A DNA stretch of 63,673 nt from positions 1 to 63,673 of the forward strand of contig CABZTD010000009.1 in the NCBI GenBank assembly GCA_902528515.1. The letters run 5' to 3'. How positions within the stretch are numbered: position 1 is the first letter of the stretch; every line of letters begins with the position of its first letter. This document shows positions 9,544 to 21,247 of this stretch, piece after piece. The notes under the pieces are model-generated. The model saw only the letters and a program-made list of their open reading frames with translations. It made no database searches and was not told the origin of the DNA. The stretch comes from K189A clade bacterium. Its GTDB lineage: Bacteria > Pseudomonadota > Gammaproteobacteria > Pseudomonadales > Azotimanducaceae. The position numbers and the translations under genes were made by a program.

Positions 9544-11481
9544 GTGAGTGAAATATATCCCGTCCCAACCGACATGAAGGCCCGAACGCTCATCGACGAG
9601 GCTACCTACGAGAGCATGTATCAACGCTCAATCGCCGATCCAGACGGCTTTTGGTCTGAACAGGCTGAAGCGTTCCTCTTTTGGCAGAAGCCATGGCAGA
9701 CTGTTAGCAAAATAGACATGCCGAATGGCAACATTCGATGGTTTGATGGTGGTCAACTTAATGTTAGCGTGAATTGTATTGATCGACATTTGCCCAATCG
9801 CGCCGAGCAAACAGCTATCATCTGGGAAGGGGACGAACCCGACGATGATGCACGAATTACCTACCAAGAGCTTTACCAAAGTGTCTGCCAGCTTGCCAAT
9901 GGCCTACGCTCGCGAGGAGTAAAAAAAGGCGATCGGGTGTGTATCTACATGCCCATGATTCCCGAAGCCGCTTATGCGATGTTGGCGTGCGCACGGATCG
10001 GTGCTATTCACAGCGTAGTATTTGGCGGTTTTTCACCGCAGTCACTAAAAGATCGCATTTTGGATTCCGACTGCCAAACCGTGATCACCGCCGACGAGGG
10101 TACGCGTGGTGGCAAGGCAATACCGCTAAAAGCCAATACAGATGCAGCATTGGCATCCTGCCCCAATGTACACACAGTGGTTACAGTCAGACGAACCGGC
10201 GGGGATATTAGCTGGCAAGAGGGCAGAGACATCTGGTATTCAGACCTGACGTCGAATCAGCCTAAATCCTGTGAACCTGAGATTGTTGAATCCGAGGATA
10301 CGCTTTTTATCCTTTATACCTCTGGATCTACAGGCAAGCCCAAGGGCGTGCAGCACAGTTCAGCTGGTTATCTCCTACACGCGGCCATTAGCCACAAATA
10401 TGTCTTTGACTATCAGGACGGCGATGTTTATTGGTGCACGGCCGATGTCGGGTGGATTACGGGTCACTCGTACATCGTCTATGGCCCCCTCGCCAATGGC
10501 GCCACAACCTTAATGTTTGAAGGCGTACCCACGTATCCTAATGCCGGACGTTGCTGGCAGGTTATCGACAAACACGACGTCAATGTTTTCTATACCGCTC
10601 CAACCGCGCTGCGTCAATTGATGGCTCAAGGTGATGACTTCGTGGCGTCTAGCTCAAGGAAGTCACTACACCTGCTCGGTAGTGTAGGTGAACCGATTAA
10701 TCCAGAGGCCTGGGAGTGGTACCACAGAGTCATAGGAGAAAGACGATGCCCCATCGTGGATACTTGGTGGCAGACCGAGACTGGCGGCATCATGATTACG
10801 CCACTTCCTGGCTCCACGGCTTTGAAACCCGGATCAGCCAGCCGCCCGTTCTTCGGCGTGCAACCTGCCCTAATGGATTCGCAAGGCAAACTAATTGAAG
10901 AGCAGGCGGCATCTGGGAACCTGGTCATTGGTGCTTCCTGGCCGGGCCAAATTCGCTCGGTGTATGGCGATCACCAACGCGTTATCGACACATACTACTC
11001 GACATATCCAGGTTATTACTTTACGGGCGACGGCGCTCGTCGTGACGAGGACGGCTATTACTGGATCACCGGTCGGGTCGATGATGTGATGAACGTGTCC
11101 GGCCACCGCATTGGCACGGCGGAGGTGGAAAGCGCGCTTGTTCTACACCCGGCGGTGGCCGAAGCAGCCGTTGTCGGCCTCCCCCATGATCTTAAGGGCG
11201 AAGGCATTTATGCTTTCGTCACACTAATGAGCGGCGACAACTCAGACGCCACTACATTGCTAGAAGAACTTGTCGCTATAGTTAGGCGGGAAATCGGACC
11301 TATCGCAAAGCCCGACGCCATCCAATGGGCTCCGGGTTTACCGAAAACTCGGTCCGGCAAAATCATGCGCCGAATTTTAAGGAAAATTGCCGCTGGAGAG
11401 CTAGACAATCTTGGCGATACATCGACCCTAGCCGACCCGAGTGTAGTAGATGATCTTATTGCGAATCGTATTCGACCCTAG
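9544..11481 (+). CDS. acs: Acetyl-coenzyme A synthetase
   Basis: Acs activates acetate to acetyl-CoA via acetyl-AMP. Motifs are the AMP-binding P-loop [11 protein letters not shown], the hinge region [20 protein letters not shown], and the C-terminal acetylation motif [11 protein letters not shown] chose the GTG at 9544 because AGGAG lies seven bases upstream and the resulting N-terminus (MSEIYPV) is typical. An ATG-like codon at 9520 in frame would place the start before that ribosome site. pgi-acs adjacency is known from Pseudomonas. Confidence 0.97.
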   Translation: MSEIYPVPTDMKARTLIDEATYESMYQRSIADPDGFWSEQAEAFLFWQKPWQTVSKIDMPNGNIRWFDGGQLNVSVNCIDRHLPNRAEQTAIIWEGDEPDDDARITYQELYQSVCQLANGLRSRGVKKGDRVCIYMPMIPEAAYAMLACARIGAIHSVVFGGFSPQSLKDRILDSDCQTVITADEGTRGGKAIPLKANTDAALASCPNVHTVVTVRRTGGDISWQEGRDIWYSDLTSNQPKSCEPEIVESEDTLFILYTSGSTGKPKGVQHSSAGYLLHAAISHKYVFDYQDGDVYWCTADVGWITGHSYIVYGPLANGATTLMFEGVPTYPNAGRCWQVIDKHDVNVFYTAPTALRQLMAQGDDFVASSSRKSLHLLGSVGEPINPEAWEWYHRVIGERRCPIVDTWWQTETGGIMITPLPGSTALKPGSASRPFFGVQPALMDSQGKLIEEQAASGNLVIGASWPGQIRSVYGDHQRVIDTYYSTYPGYYFTGDGARRDEDGYYWITGRVDDVMNVSGHRIGTAEVESALVLHPAVAEAAVVGLPHDLKGEGIYAFVTLMSGDNSDATTLLEELVAIVRREIGPIAKPDAIQWAPGLPKTRSGKIMRRILRKIAAGELDNLGDTSTLADPSVVDDLIANRIRP

Positions 11482-11549
11482 ACCGTAGCACTCTTGGATC
11501 GACACAAAAGAACCGACTTAAGCCGCCCTTTTTCAGAGATACCAACCTG

Positions 11550-13655
11550 CTAACCCGCTTCGTTCTGGTCGCGATAGTTCTCCAATTCTTTGATAGAAAG
11601 CTTGATGCGTCCTCGTTGGTCAACATCTAGCACGACCACTTCAACATCTTGTCCTTCGCTCAAGTAATCGCTGACATTTTCCACGCGATTTTCTGCGATT
11701 TGGGAAATATGCACTAAGCCGTCCTTACCAGGTAGAATCGTAACGAAAGCTCCAAAGTCGACAATGCGAGCGACGGTGCCCTCGTAAATTTGACCTACCT
11801 CGGCTTCGGCCGTAATTTCCTGTATCCGTGCAACCGCAGCATCCTTAGCGGAAGCATCTTCGGCATAAATTCGCACGCTGCCGTCATCATTTATATCTAC
11901 CTCTGCGCCGGTCTCTTCGACAATGGAGCGGATAGTCGCGCCGCCCTTGCCGATAATGTCGCGGATCTTGTCGGGATGAACATTCATCGTCACCATGGCT
12001 GGTGCATTAGCAGATAGCTCCGAACGAGACTCACTGATCACCTTGTTCATTTCGCCGAGAATATGAATGCGAGCTTCATGGGCCTGAGCGAGAGCCGATT
12101 CCATAATCTCTTCAGTGATGCCTTCGATCTTAATGTCCATCTGCAACGCCGTGACGCCTTTGTCGGTCCCTGCGACTTTAAAGTCCATGTCGCCAAGATG
12201 ATCTTCATCGCCCAAAATGTCGGTTAGAACCGCATAGCGGTTTCCCTCTTTGACCAAACCCATAGCGACACCTGCGACAGGGGCAGTTATGGGCACACCG
12301 GCATCCATCAATGCCAGTGATGTACCACAAACACTGGCCATCGAGCTAGAGCCGTTAGACTCGGTGATCTCTGACACCACGCGGATAGTGTAAGGAAAGT
12401 CCTCAGCATTCGGCAAAGACGCTGACACACCGCGACGAGCCAGCTTTCCGTGACCAATCTCACGGCGCTTGGGGCCACTCATAAAGCCGGCCTCACCAAC
12501 ACTGTATGGCGGGAAGTTATAGTGCAGCATGAAGGTGTCCTTATAAGAACCTTCCAAGGCATCGATCAAGGCGGCATCGCGCAGAGTACCAAGAGTCGCA
12601 ACTACCAACGCCTGCGTCTCACCGCGAGTGAACAGTGCTGAGCCATGAGCCTTGGGCAGCACGCCAACTTCAACTTCAATGGGTCGAACAGTGCGCAGAT
12701 CACGTCCGTCGATGCGAGGCTCGCCGTTCAAGACGCGCTGGCGAACCAGATCTTTTTCGACCTTAGCGAAAGTGTCTGAGATCTCATCTGAACTATATTC
12801 GGCATCCCCGCCAGCTATTTGCTCTATGGCTTCTTGACGCAGCGCGGAAACCGCAGTCTGGCGCTCCATCTTATCTGAGATTCGATACGCTTCGCCAAGG
12901 TCGGTCTTGATAGCAGTCGCGACTGTTTCCTGCAGACTCTCATCCTTCGGGGCGGCCTGCCAATCCCAAGCCTCTTTGCCCGCTATTGCAGCCAGCTCAG
13001 TGACTGCCTTAATGATGGCCTGCATTTCTTGGTGACCGAAGAGCACCGCACCTAGCATTTCGTCCTCAGTCATTTCTTTTGCTTCTGACTCCACCATCAA
13101 AACTGCTGAGTCTGTGCCCGCGACGGTCATATTTAACATGGACTCTTTTAGCGACTCGTAGCCCGGATTGAGAATGTAGTTACCATCGATGTAACCAACG
13201 CGAGCCGCACCGAGCGGACCTTTGAAGGGAATGCCCGAAATCGCAAGAGCAGCGGAAGTACCGATCATGGCGGCGATATCCGGATCTTGATCCTTATCTG
13301 CGGAAAGTACGGTGCAAACCACCTGCACTTCATTCATAAAACCCCTAGGGAATAAGGGTCGAATAGGACGATCGATCAGACGACTAGTCAGGGTCTCTTT
13401 TTCGCTTGGCCGACCCTCGCGGCGAAAGAAGCCGCCAGGGATTTTGCCCGCTGCATAGGTCTTTTCTTGATAATTGACGGTCAGCGGAAAAAAGTCCTGA
13501 CCGGGCCGGGGATTTTTTGCGCCAACAACCGTGGTCAACACCACGGTGCTGCCGATGGTTACTATAACAGAGCCCGATGCCTGCTTTGCTACCTTGTTGG
13601 TTTCCATGACAACGGTTTCGTCGCCATACTGAAATTCTTTGTAAATGGGGTTCAA
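11550..13655 (-). CDS. pnp: Polyribonucleotide nucleotidyltransferase (PNPase)
   Basis: PNPase is the phosphorolytic 3'-5' exoribonuclease of the degradosome. The 701-aa protein shows two RNase PH domains (with [14 protein letters not shown] and the [18 protein letters not shown] block), a KH domain ([12 protein letters not shown], about residue 560) and a C-terminal S1 domain ([11 protein letters not shown]). The start is TTG at 13655 with GGAGG seven bases upstream. A UUG start is also used by E. coli pnp. It lies downstream of rpsO, with a leader hairpin between them. Confidence 0.98.
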   Translation of the reverse strand: MNPIYKEFQYGDETVVMETNKVAKQASGSVIVTIGSTVVLTTVVGAKNPRPGQDFFPLTVNYQEKTYAAGKIPGGFFRREGRPSEKETLTSRLIDRPIRPLFPRGFMNEVQVVCTVLSADKDQDPDIAAMIGTSAALAISGIPFKGPLGAARVGYIDGNYILNPGYESLKESMLNMTVAGTDSAVLMVESEAKEMTEDEMLGAVLFGHQEMQAIIKAVTELAAIAGKEAWDWQAAPKDESLQETVATAIKTDLGEAYRISDKMERQTAVSALRQEAIEQIAGGDAEYSSDEISDTFAKVEKDLVRQRVLNGEPRIDGRDLRTVRPIEVEVGVLPKAHGSALFTRGETQALVVATLGTLRDAALIDALEGSYKDTFMLHYNFPPYSVGEAGFMSGPKRREIGHGKLARRGVSASLPNAEDFPYTIRVVSEITESNGSSSMASVCGTSLALMDAGVPITAPVAGVAMGLVKEGNRYAVLTDILGDEDHLGDMDFKVAGTDKGVTALQMDIKIEGITEEIMESALAQAHEARIHILGEMNKVISESRSELSANAPAMVTMNVHPDKIRDIIGKGGATIRSIVEETGAEVDINDDGSVRIYAEDASAKDAAVARIQEITAEAEVGQIYEGTVARIVDFGAFVTILPGKDGLVHISQIAENRVENVSDYLSEGQDVEVVVLDVDQRGRIKLSIKELENYRDQNEAG

Positions 13656-13721
13656 GCTGATTCCTCCAATTGGATCCGCATATTTCTAATTTTACTTTCT
13701 CAACTTTTCTTACGTTTCTAA

Positions 13722-13754
13722 AGCATGGGATAGTCACTCTATCCAACACATGCT
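13722..13754 (-). promoter_or_regulatory. Hairpin in the rpsO-pnp intergenic leader
   Basis: On the minus strand AGCATG-TGTT-GGATAG-AGTGA-CTATCC-CATGCT forms a 12-bp stem broken only by a four-base bulge, about 70-100 bases before the pnp start. In E. coli the pnp leader carries an RNase III-cleaved stem-loop used in autoregulation. By analogy this is the candidate processing site. The structure is seen directly and the role is inferred. Confidence 0.6.
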
Positions 13755-13899
13755 CCCACCTGGCGTGCTATTGCCCTAGTTAAGGGCCCTGCCGAACCTA
13801 CAGAGCGACCAAGGATGTAAAGTCGCGCCTCAACTTTCTCCTTGGCCACTCATTTTTAACTCCGGTTGGGCAATGTTCCGCCATTGCGGATAGCAATCC

Positions 13900-14169
13900 C
13901 TATCGACGTAATCCAAGTCGCTTAATCAAATCGCCGTAGCGACCTACGTCTTTTTTCTTCAGATAATCCAGAAGCTTGCGGCGTTGGTTAACCATACGAA
14001 TTAGACCACGACGGGAGTGATGGTCTTTGTGGTGATCGTTAAAGTGGCCTTGCAAGGCGTTGATATTATGTGTCAACAGTGCCACCTGCACCTCGGGAGA
14101 GCCCGTATCACCGTCTTCGAGTTGATATTGCTTAACGATTTCCGCTTTTGCTTCGGCTGTTAATGCCAT
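13900..14169 (-). CDS. rpsO: 30S ribosomal protein S15
   Basis: S15 binds the central domain of 16S rRNA early in small-subunit assembly. The 89-aa protein has the normal length and the conserved stretches [13 protein letters not shown] and [21 protein letters not shown]. It sits between truB and pnp as in most gammaproteobacteria and can autoregulate its own translation in E. coli. Confidence 0.98.
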   Translation of the reverse strand: MALTAEAKAEIVKQYQLEDGDTGSPEVQVALLTHNINALQGHFNDHHKDHHSRRGLIRMVNQRRKLLDYLKKKDVGRYGDLIKRLGLRR

Positions 14170-14246
14170 TTCTGCTACTCCTAAATACGCTTTACCTTGT
14201 TACATCGAAAACCGCGCGTATTGACAGTCTTAATGCGTAATATTGA

Positions 14247-15161
14247 CTATTCGCTTGCCACTAGCCTTCTCGGGGCTATCCGCCCATCAGTCAAAACTTC
14301 TCCTACGCCAAGAAAACGATCTTCTTCAGCACATTCAAATATCTGTACCCAGCCATCTTTTGGCGCGTGGTCTACCCGCACAGGCTGTCCCTGTCTCAAA
14401 TAGTAAGTACTATCTTTCTGCATTCGTACCGATGGCAATGACCCTAGAGAACTGGCAATCGGTAACAGCAGTGCATCCATTTCTTGCGGATCCTCGATCT
14501 CGCGCAGCCGCTCCAATGTGAGCGCCTGAGCCTCGGCGTACGGCCCTGCCGCCAGTCGACGAAGCGCGCTTACATGCCCACCGCATCCCAAGGCCCGCCC
14601 TAAATCTTCCGCTAGACTGCGAATGTAGGTGCCCTTGCTGCAACGAATGCGCAACTCTATATATGCTTCAGCAAATTGCAAAAGTTCAGCGCTGTAAATT
14701 GTCACCTCTCGCGGAGCACGCTCTACCTCAATGCCTTGACGCGCCAGCTCATAAAGTGGCTGACCTTGGTACTTGAGGGCTGAATACATCGATGGAATTT
14801 GCTCGATTTCGCCCACAAATTTATCTAGCGCATCAGACACCTGCGTCCTGGTAATGGCGCTAGCATCTACCTCCTCAACAACGTCTCCATCCGCATCTCC
14901 AGTCTCCGTCGAAACACCAATGCGGATACGTGTCCAATATGTTTTGTTTGCATCGAGAAGATACCGCGAAAACTTCGTGGCTTCTCCGAAACACAGCGGG
15001 AGAACACCCGTAGCCAATGGATCCAGGCTGCCCGTGTGTCCAACCTTTTGCGCGCCAAACAAGCGCTTCGCCTGTTGTACAACATCATTGGACGAGATTC
15101 CTGCGGGTTTATCCACCACCAGTATCCCATCAACCGGTCTTCCCTTGCGCCTCCTAGCCAA
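14247..15161 (-). CDS. truB: tRNA pseudouridine(55) synthase
   Basis: TruB makes pseudouridine 55 in the T-loop of tRNAs. The catalytic motif GSLDPLATGVL, with the nucleophilic Asp, lies at about residues 42-52. GTYIRSLAEDLG and a C-terminal PUA-like part follow. The start appears to be a TTG only three bases after the rbfA stop, consistent with coupling. Confidence 0.97.
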   Translation of the reverse strand: MARRRKGRPVDGILVVDKPAGISSNDVVQQAKRLFGAQKVGHTGSLDPLATGVLPLCFGEATKFSRYLLDANKTYWTRIRIGVSTETGDADGDVVEEVDASAITRTQVSDALDKFVGEIEQIPSMYSALKYQGQPLYELARQGIEVERAPREVTIYSAELLQFAEAYIELRIRCSKGTYIRSLAEDLGRALGCGGHVSALRRLAAGPYAEAQALTLERLREIEDPQEMDALLLPIASSLGSLPSVRMQKDSTYYLRQGQPVRVDHAPKDGWVQIFECAEEDRFLGVGEVLTDGRIAPRRLVASE

Positions 15162-15164
15162 GCC

Positions 15165-15572
15165 CTAAGTATCGCTACTCTGCCTTGGAAAGGAGTCGTC
15201 GACGGTCAACTCAGCGCGTTGCTGATCTTTCGTAACAGCTTGTTCGATTAACTGTTCAAGCCGAGGACCTCGCTCTACCAGCTCGTCGTAGTGGAATCGT
15301 GGCTTAGGTGTGACGCGCATATTGTGGCGCTTAGATAGCTCAGTGCGAAAAAAACCCGCCGCCCGATTCAGTACGTCTACCAGCTCAGCCTTGGCCTCAG
15401 CGTCATTCGCCTGCAAAGATGACACGTAGATTTCTGCATAGAAGAGATCCTTACTTACTTTGACGTCGTTCACACTTACAAACGCTCCCACGCGCGGATC
15501 CCGCATGTCCCGCTGCAGAATACGCGACACTTCATCTCGAACAAAGTCTGCAACTCTAAGATCCCTGGACAT
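15165..15572 (-). CDS. rbfA: 30S ribosome-binding factor A
   Basis: RbfA is a small KH-fold assembly factor that binds 16S rRNA during late 30S maturation. The 135-aa protein has the family N-terminus (RVADFVRDEVSRILQRDMRDPR) and the KH core with RTELSKRHNMRVTPKPRF. It lies between infB and truB as usual. Confidence 0.96.
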   Translation of the reverse strand: MSRDLRVADFVRDEVSRILQRDMRDPRVGAFVSVNDVKVSKDLFYAEIYVSSLQANDAEAKAELVDVLNRAAGFFRTELSKRHNMRVTPKPRFHYDELVERGPRLEQLIEQAVTKDQQRAELTVDDSFPRQSSDT

Positions 15573-15596
15573 GCCGGTTTATTGACGCTCGCAGCT

Positions 15597-18110
15597 CTAA
15601 AGGGAGCGAGCAATCTCTTTAGTATCAAAGACTTCTATAAGGTCGCCGGCTCTGACATCGTTGTAATTACGCACGCCTATTCCACATTCTGTACCGCTGC
15701 GTACGTCGCTGACATCGTCTTTAAAGCGTCGAAGAGATTCTAGTTCGCCTTCATAAATAACCACGTTATCGCGTAATACTCGAATGGGTTTATTGCGATA
15801 AACGGTACCCTCCATCACCATACATCCGGCAATTTGCCCAAATCTAGGGGATCGGAATACATCGCGCACCTCGGCAGTGCCCACAATCTCTTCGCGAATC
15901 TCCGGTGACAACATTCCTGAAAGTGCGGCCTTTACATCATCTATCAGCTCGTAAATAACGCTGTAGTAACGTAAATCCACCCCTTCTCGTTCAAGAAGTA
16001 TTTTGGCGGTCTTATCCGCGCGCACGTTAAACCCAAATACTGTTGCGCCATAAGTCGCTGCTATGGTCGCATCTGATTCCGAAATACCACCCACACCGGA
16101 TCCTAGTACCTGGACAGCAACTTCGTCATTACCTAGCTCTGACATCGCTTGCACAATTGCTTCAAGACTTCCGCGCACGTCTGTTTTTACAACTAGCTTG
16201 AGTATGCGTTTTTCGCCCTCGACCATATTCGCGAACATGTTATCTAATTTAGCGGCTTGCTGCGTCGCTTGAATACGCTTTTGCATTTTGTCCCGACGGA
16301 ACTCAGCCAACTCACGAGCCGAGCGTTCGTCCGCTGCTACAGCAAATTCATCGCCAGCACTTGGCGTGCCATTGAGACCGAGCAGCTCTACGGGTTGCGA
16401 AGGACCCGCTTCTCTTGTGCTCTCGCCGGTATCGTCCAACATTGCGCGAACTCGACCATAGAACTCACCAGCGATTACGATGTCGCCCTGTCTTAGCCGA
16501 CCATTTTGTATCAACACCGTTGCCACCGGTCCGCGACCACGATCCAGACGGGATTCGACTACGACACCTTGCGCCGGAGCCTCAATTATTGCAGTGAGTT
16601 CCGAAAGTTCTGCTTGCAGAGAAACTGCTTCCAAGAGCTCGTCCATACCCTCGCCGGTAATAGCCGATACGTTCCTGAACTGAACGTCGCCGCCCCAGGC
16701 TTCGGGCACCAGATCCTTACTTGCTAGTTCATTAGTAACCCGATCTGGGTCAGCACCCTCCAGATCTATCTTGTTAATTGCAACGATGATTGGCACCTCG
16801 GCAGCCTTAGCATGCTGTATCGCCTCTTCAGTCTGCGGCATGACGCCATCATCGGCTGCGACAACCAAAATCACGATGTCAGTCACCTTCGCGCCGCGGG
16901 CACGCATAGAGGTAAAGGCAGCGTGACCCGGCGTATCGATAAAAGTGATCTGGCCGTTAGCCGTGCCCACACTGTAGGCGCCGATGTGCTGAGTAATCCC
17001 GCCGGCCTCGCCGGTGGTCACGCGTGCGTTTCTGATGCAATCCAAAATAGAGGTCTTTCCATGATCTACATGCCCCATAACCGTTACCACAGGGGCACGG
17101 CTCGAGGTCTCACCCTCGATAACCAAAGAGGCTTCCAACTGCTCTTCAAGCACATCCTCACTAAGGAATTTGATGCGGTGACCCATCTCTTCCACAACCA
17201 GCGTAGCAGTATCCTGATCAACGGCCTGGTTGATCGTCGCCATAACGCCCAAGCCCATCAGCGCCTTGATAACCTCGCCGGCCTTTACCGCCATACCCGC
17301 AGCGAGTTGCCCAACAGTGATTACCTCACCGACCTCAATTTCCCTCGAGATGAATTCTTCCGGCTTAAACTCACCGCCCTGCTGATCTACTTTAAGAGCA
17401 ACATCTCGCTGCGGCGCTCGGCGTTTGGTGCGTCGCTCTGACTTCAGGCTTAGCTCACGTCGACGCCCTTTCTCGAGGTTCCCTAACGATCGATCTCTGC
17501 CGCGCGAGCGCTTACCACCCCGCGCTTCTGATTGCTCTTTAGCCTGAATGTCAGCCGCAGACAGGGACGCAGCTTCCGGTTGACTCGCTTTCTTTTCTTC
17601 TGCGGCAAGCTGCTGTCGCTCGAGTTCGTCTTGTCTACGCTTTTCTTCCTCGGCTCGGCGTTCGGCTTCAGCTTTGCGTTCGGCTTCAGCGACTCGCGCC
17701 TGCTCTTCAGCTTCTTTCCGTGCCCGTTCCTGTTCATGAATCCGTTGAGCTTCAAGCTCGCTCTGTGAAACCACCGGTTCAAGCGCTTCCGACTCGGCTT
17801 CCGACTCCGTCTCAGAGCGCTTTACATAGGTACGCTTGCGACGTACTTCTACTGTCACATCGCGACCCGCACGACCTTGTCCGGACTTTAGGGTACCGGT
17901 GCTTTTGCGCTTGAGCGTAATTTTTCCCGAGGGCTTTTCAGCGTCACCTTTGTTGCCCTTCAAATAGGCTAGCAAGGTCTGCTTTTCTTGCTCGCTAACA
18001 GGCTCATTTTCGCTTTCGTGCGACAAACCTGCCTGCTGCATTTGAGTCAGCAAACGATCCACTGGAGCGCCTACCGCTTCTGCAAGTTGTTTAACCGTTA
18101 CTTCAGCCAT
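15597..18110 (-). CDS. infB: Translation initiation factor IF-2
   Basis: IF-2 is the GTPase that delivers initiator tRNA to the ribosome. The 837-aa protein has an N-terminal IF2N domain ([16 protein letters not shown]), a long charged Glu/Ala/Arg linker (about 110-220), a second IF2N-like domain, then the G domain ([21 protein letters not shown]) and the C-terminal domains. I chose the ATG at 18110 over an overlapping TTG one codon upstream because GGAG is spaced correctly for it. Confidence 0.98.
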   Translation of the reverse strand: MAEVTVKQLAEAVGAPVDRLLTQMQQAGLSHESENEPVSEQEKQTLLAYLKGNKGDAEKPSGKITLKRKSTGTLKSGQGRAGRDVTVEVRRKRTYVKRSETESEAESEALEPVVSQSELEAQRIHEQERARKEAEEQARVAEAERKAEAERRAEEEKRRQDELERQQLAAEEKKASQPEAASLSAADIQAKEQSEARGGKRSRGRDRSLGNLEKGRRRELSLKSERRTKRRAPQRDVALKVDQQGGEFKPEEFISREIEVGEVITVGQLAAGMAVKAGEVIKALMGLGVMATINQAVDQDTATLVVEEMGHRIKFLSEDVLEEQLEASLVIEGETSSRAPVVTVMGHVDHGKTSILDCIRNARVTTGEAGGITQHIGAYSVGTANGQITFIDTPGHAAFTSMRARGAKVTDIVILVVAADDGVMPQTEEAIQHAKAAEVPIIVAINKIDLEGADPDRVTNELASKDLVPEAWGGDVQFRNVSAITGEGMDELLEAVSLQAELSELTAIIEAPAQGVVVESRLDRGRGPVATVLIQNGRLRQGDIVIAGEFYGRVRAMLDDTGESTREAGPSQPVELLGLNGTPSAGDEFAVAADERSARELAEFRRDKMQKRIQATQQAAKLDNMFANMVEGEKRILKLVVKTDVRGSLEAIVQAMSELGNDEVAVQVLGSGVGGISESDATIAATYGATVFGFNVRADKTAKILLEREGVDLRYYSVIYELIDDVKAALSGMLSPEIREEIVGTAEVRDVFRSPRFGQIAGCMVMEGTVYRNKPIRVLRDNVVIYEGELESLRRFKDDVSDVRSGTECGIGVRNYNDVRAGDLIEVFDTKEIARSL

Positions 18111-18195
18111 CAATCACTCCTACCGAGCACATATCGCCTGCTCGGCGATTCTTCGCGTACCTAAACCATTCTCTGTTGCCAGTTTTTGCTTAGTC

Positions 18196-19725
18196 TCAAG
18201 CTGATTCGGCATCAGCTTCTTCTGCTTCAGCAAACCATGGTTCCCGAGCGATCATGATTAGCTGCGCTGCTTCGTCCTCGGAAAGATGATCGGCAATATC
18301 GAGCAGCTCTGGCACAGCGAGCTCGGCTAAATCTTCCATCGTGACCACTTCGTTGTTCGCCAGCTGAAAAGCTAGTTCCCGAGTCATCGAACGCATCTCA
18401 AGCAAGTCATCAGCGGGCTTCGCATCACCAAAGGCTTCTTCACTCGCAATCGCTTTAGTCAATAGGGCGTCTTTAGCACGATTACGCAATTCGTTGACAA
18501 TTTCCTCATCAAAACCATCGATTGCTAGCATCTCTTCCATTGGGACGTAGGCAACTTCTTCTAATGTTGTAAAACCCTCTTCCACGAGCACCTCCGCGAC
18601 ATCGTCATCTACGGCTAGATACTCAATAAATTCACCTACAAACCTGCTGGCTTCTTCCTCGAGTTTTTGTGCGGCTTCTTCTTCCGTCATAATATTGAGA
18701 GACCAACCACAAAGGTCGCTCGCAAGACGCACATTCTGACCTCCGCGCCCAATTGCTTGGGCGAGATTCGATTCAGTCACCGCAATATCCATACTGTGTG
18801 TTTCTTCATCCAAAACGATCGATGCGACTTCAGCGGGTGCCATGGCATTAATCGTCAGCTGTGCAGGATTTTCATCCCAAAGCACGATGTCTATGCGCTC
18901 GCCGGCAAGTTCACCCGAAACAGCCTGTACCCGAGATCCACGCATACCAACGCAGGCGCCAACGGGATCTATGCGACCGTCGTTCGTCTGAACGGCAATT
19001 TTTGCGCGCGAACCTGGGTCTCGGGCAGCGCCTAAAATTTGAATAACGTCTTCGGCTATTTCCGGCACCTCAACTTTGAAAAGTTCTATCAGCATTGCAG
19101 GGGCTGTTCGTGAGAGGACCAACTGAGGACCGCGGTTGTCAGGTCGGATTTCGACCAGCATCGCACGCAGACGATCACCAACGCGAAAAACTTCGCGAGG
19201 TATTAGATGCTCCCGGGTCAGTATGGCTTCTGCGTTATTACCAAGATCAACAATAACGCTGTCTCGGCCCAGCTTTTTTACGGTCCCGCTGAGCAGCTCG
19301 TTCATCCGTGACTCGTATACTTCTAAAACTTGAGCACGTTCAGCTTCTCGAACTCTCTGAACAATAACCTGCTTGGCGGTCTGGGCGGCGATACGACCGA
19401 ACTCAACAGACTCTACCTGCTTTTCTAAGACGTCCCCCAGCTGCGCGTCTGCCTTTATCTCGCGAGCCTCTTCTACGCTGTACTGTGCATCCGGATTAGG
19501 CTCTTCATCCTCTTCGAGGTCGTCGTAATCTACAACAGTCCAGGTACGAAAGGTCTCGTATTCTCCAGAGTCGCGATCAATGGCGACGCGAAATTCGGCA
19601 TCTTCGCCATACTTTTTCTTAGTGGCTACGGCGAGAGCTGACTCCATTGCGCCAAAAATGACCTCCTTGGGCACACCTTTTTCTAGAGATACTGATTCAA
19701 TCACCGAAAGTATTTCTTTGCTCAT
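18196..19725 (-). CDS. nusA: Transcription termination/antitermination protein NusA
   Basis: NusA binds RNA polymerase and nascent RNA and modulates pausing, termination and antitermination. The 509-aa protein shows an N-terminal RNAP-binding domain, an S1 domain (about 135-200), two KH domains (ACVGMRGSRVQAV and AIGRGGQNVRLA), and two C-terminal acidic repeats. Length and order match the gammaproteobacterial form with AR repeats. Confidence 0.98.
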   Translation of the reverse strand: MSKEILSVIESVSLEKGVPKEVIFGAMESALAVATKKKYGEDAEFRVAIDRDSGEYETFRTWTVVDYDDLEEDEEPNPDAQYSVEEAREIKADAQLGDVLEKQVESVEFGRIAAQTAKQVIVQRVREAERAQVLEVYESRMNELLSGTVKKLGRDSVIVDLGNNAEAILTREHLIPREVFRVGDRLRAMLVEIRPDNRGPQLVLSRTAPAMLIELFKVEVPEIAEDVIQILGAARDPGSRAKIAVQTNDGRIDPVGACVGMRGSRVQAVSGELAGERIDIVLWDENPAQLTINAMAPAEVASIVLDEETHSMDIAVTESNLAQAIGRGGQNVRLASDLCGWSLNIMTEEEAAQKLEEEASRFVGEFIEYLAVDDDVAEVLVEEGFTTLEEVAYVPMEEMLAIDGFDEEIVNELRNRAKDALLTKAIASEEAFGDAKPADDLLEMRSMTRELAFQLANNEVVTMEDLAELAVPELLDIADHLSEDEAAQLIMIAREPWFAEAEEADAESA

Positions 19726-19739
19726 GCGCTAAAGCTTCC

Positions 19740-20198
19740 TCAATCAAACACCGGCACTAGGCGCGCCTTTTGGACGTTTTCTAGCGGCAGCAGGTACTCA
19801 TCTTCGTCGACCCGTAAGACTACCGTATTTTTTTCTAGCCCCACCAATGTCCCAACAATTTTTTTTCGTCCCTCAAAAGGCAAATTTAGTCTTACGTCAA
19901 GACGCTCACCCACGTGCGCCGCGTATTGCTCACTCTTGAAAAGCAATCGGTCCATCCCCGGTGAAGACACTTCAAGGGTGTATTCACTAGGCATTATTTT
20001 TTCAACATCGAGCAAGTCGCTGACATGTCTACTAACCTCGGCGCACAAATCAACGCTGACACCTTCCTCACGTTCAACAAAAATTCGCAAAAGGCTTTTC
20101 CTACCAAGATTCAAATATTCGACGCCCCAAACATAAGCTCCCAGGGCTTCTACCGTTGGTACGATCAGCTCTTCTATTTGTATTTCTTTATTCTTCAA
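19740..20198 (-). CDS. rimP: Ribosome maturation factor RimP
   Basis: RimP helps 30S maturation. The 152-aa protein has the family motif EVSSPGMDRLLFK and a C-terminal SH3-like half ending in VQKARLVPVFD. It is the first protein gene after tRNA-fMet in the rimP-nusA-infB operon, with 14 bases to nusA. Confidence 0.97.
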   Translation of the reverse strand: MKNKEIQIEELIVPTVEALGAYVWGVEYLNLGRKSLLRIFVEREEGVSVDLCAEVSRHVSDLLDVEKIMPSEYTLEVSSPGMDRLLFKSEQYAAHVGERLDVRLNLPFEGRKKIVGTLVGLEKNTVVLRVDEDEYLLPLENVQKARLVPVFD

Positions 20199-20287
20199 CT
20201 CAAACCGTTACTTGCTTTCACTACTGCTACTGCAATTCGTCAATATTCATAACCCGTGTGTCGTGCCTCGCCTAAAACAGCAGGCAC

Positions 20288-20307
20288 AAAAAAAGGGCCT
20301 AAAGCCC
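20288..20307 (-). terminator. Rho-independent terminator between tRNA-fMet and rimP
   Basis: On the minus strand GGGC-TTTAG-GCCC is followed by seven consecutive T. It lies downstream of tRNA-fMet and upstream of rimP, so it probably ends or attenuates the tRNA transcript. Confidence 0.7.
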
Positions 20308-20462
20308 ACCTAGTCTGCGCGACTCTCCCGGCAGCTTGTGCCGAGCGGACTAGGGGCCCTTGACCATCCGCATCGCGCGTTCGAATGATCACCCTAAGCC
20401 ATCCCTCGTAGGAACCCTGTGCGCAATCGACGCATTCAGAGACCAATGGAATCCAATTGTTG

Positions 20463-20539
<77 letters not shown>

Positions 20540-20653
20540 GCAACAAGGGGCGAAATTATAGGGACGCTCAATAATTGGTGCAAGCTCGTTCGGCATCATC
20601 GTTAAAAATATGTCGTCGCAGATTGCATGCGCTGTTGATAAAAACACAAGCAT

Positions 20654-20740
20654 TGGTGCCGAAGGCGAGACTCGAACTCGCACGGGCATAAGCCCACTAC
20701 CCCCTCAAGGTAGCGTGTCTACCAATTTCACCACTTCGGC
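20654..20740 (-). tRNA. tRNA-Leu (anticodon GAG)
   Basis: The 87-nt gene has the long variable arm expected of tRNA-Leu. The acceptor stem GCCGAAG pairs with CTTCGGC, A73 is present, CCA is encoded and the anticodon loop is CTTGAGG. It lies between secG and tRNA-fMet, as in Pseudomonas. Confidence 0.95.
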
Positions 20741-20788
20741 TTTCACGTAGCTGTAAACGTCAGATTTTCTGCCGTACGCAGTCCACTG

Positions 20789-21163
20789 TCAGATTTCTGG
20801 AATATCCTCGTTTTGTTGCCTATCACCCAAATCTTTAACTGAAGACAGATCGTTCTCATCGCTTGCTGCGTCAATCGTCTGATCGACACCTTGTGGTATG
20901 CCGAGTTGAATGGCCTGCTCAGAGCGCTCTTTCGCTGTATACGCGAGACTGAACGCTATGACAAAAAAACCAATAGACAACCAGGTAGTCAGGCGCGTCA
21001 TTGCAGTTGCACCTCCGGAGCTGCCAAATACTGTGTTGGATGATCCGCTACCGAATGCTGCACCGACATCGGCGCCCTTGCCTTGCTGTATAAGGACCAG
21101 AGCAATTAGCGCAAGAGCATCAATGACCAGCAATGACAGTAAAACCGTTTCTAGTGTCGACAT
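20789..21163 (-). CDS. secG: Protein-export membrane protein SecG
   Basis: SecG is the small third subunit of the SecYEG translocon. The 124-aa protein has two membrane segments (about 5-23 and 55-73) with the conserved cytosolic loop GKGADVGAAFGSGSSNTVFGSSG between them and a hydrophilic acidic tail. It lies between tpiA and tRNA-Leu. Confidence 0.97.
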   Translation of the reverse strand: MSTLETVLLSLLVIDALALIALVLIQQGKGADVGAAFGSGSSNTVFGSSGGATAMTRLTTWLSIGFFVIAFSLAYTAKERSEQAIQLGIPQGVDQTIDAASDENDLSSVKDLGDRQQNEDIPEI

Positions 21164-21247
21164 TTCAATTCTCTATCGTTTGTTTTAAGAGAAAACGGCC
21201 ACGCGCCTTTGCAGACTATATGTTTCACCCGCTTCTTTAATTTCCAG

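Noticed and set aside
20199-20462. Small frames between rimP and tRNA-fMet.
   Set aside because: They cross the terminator and tRNA sequence and are not protein-like.
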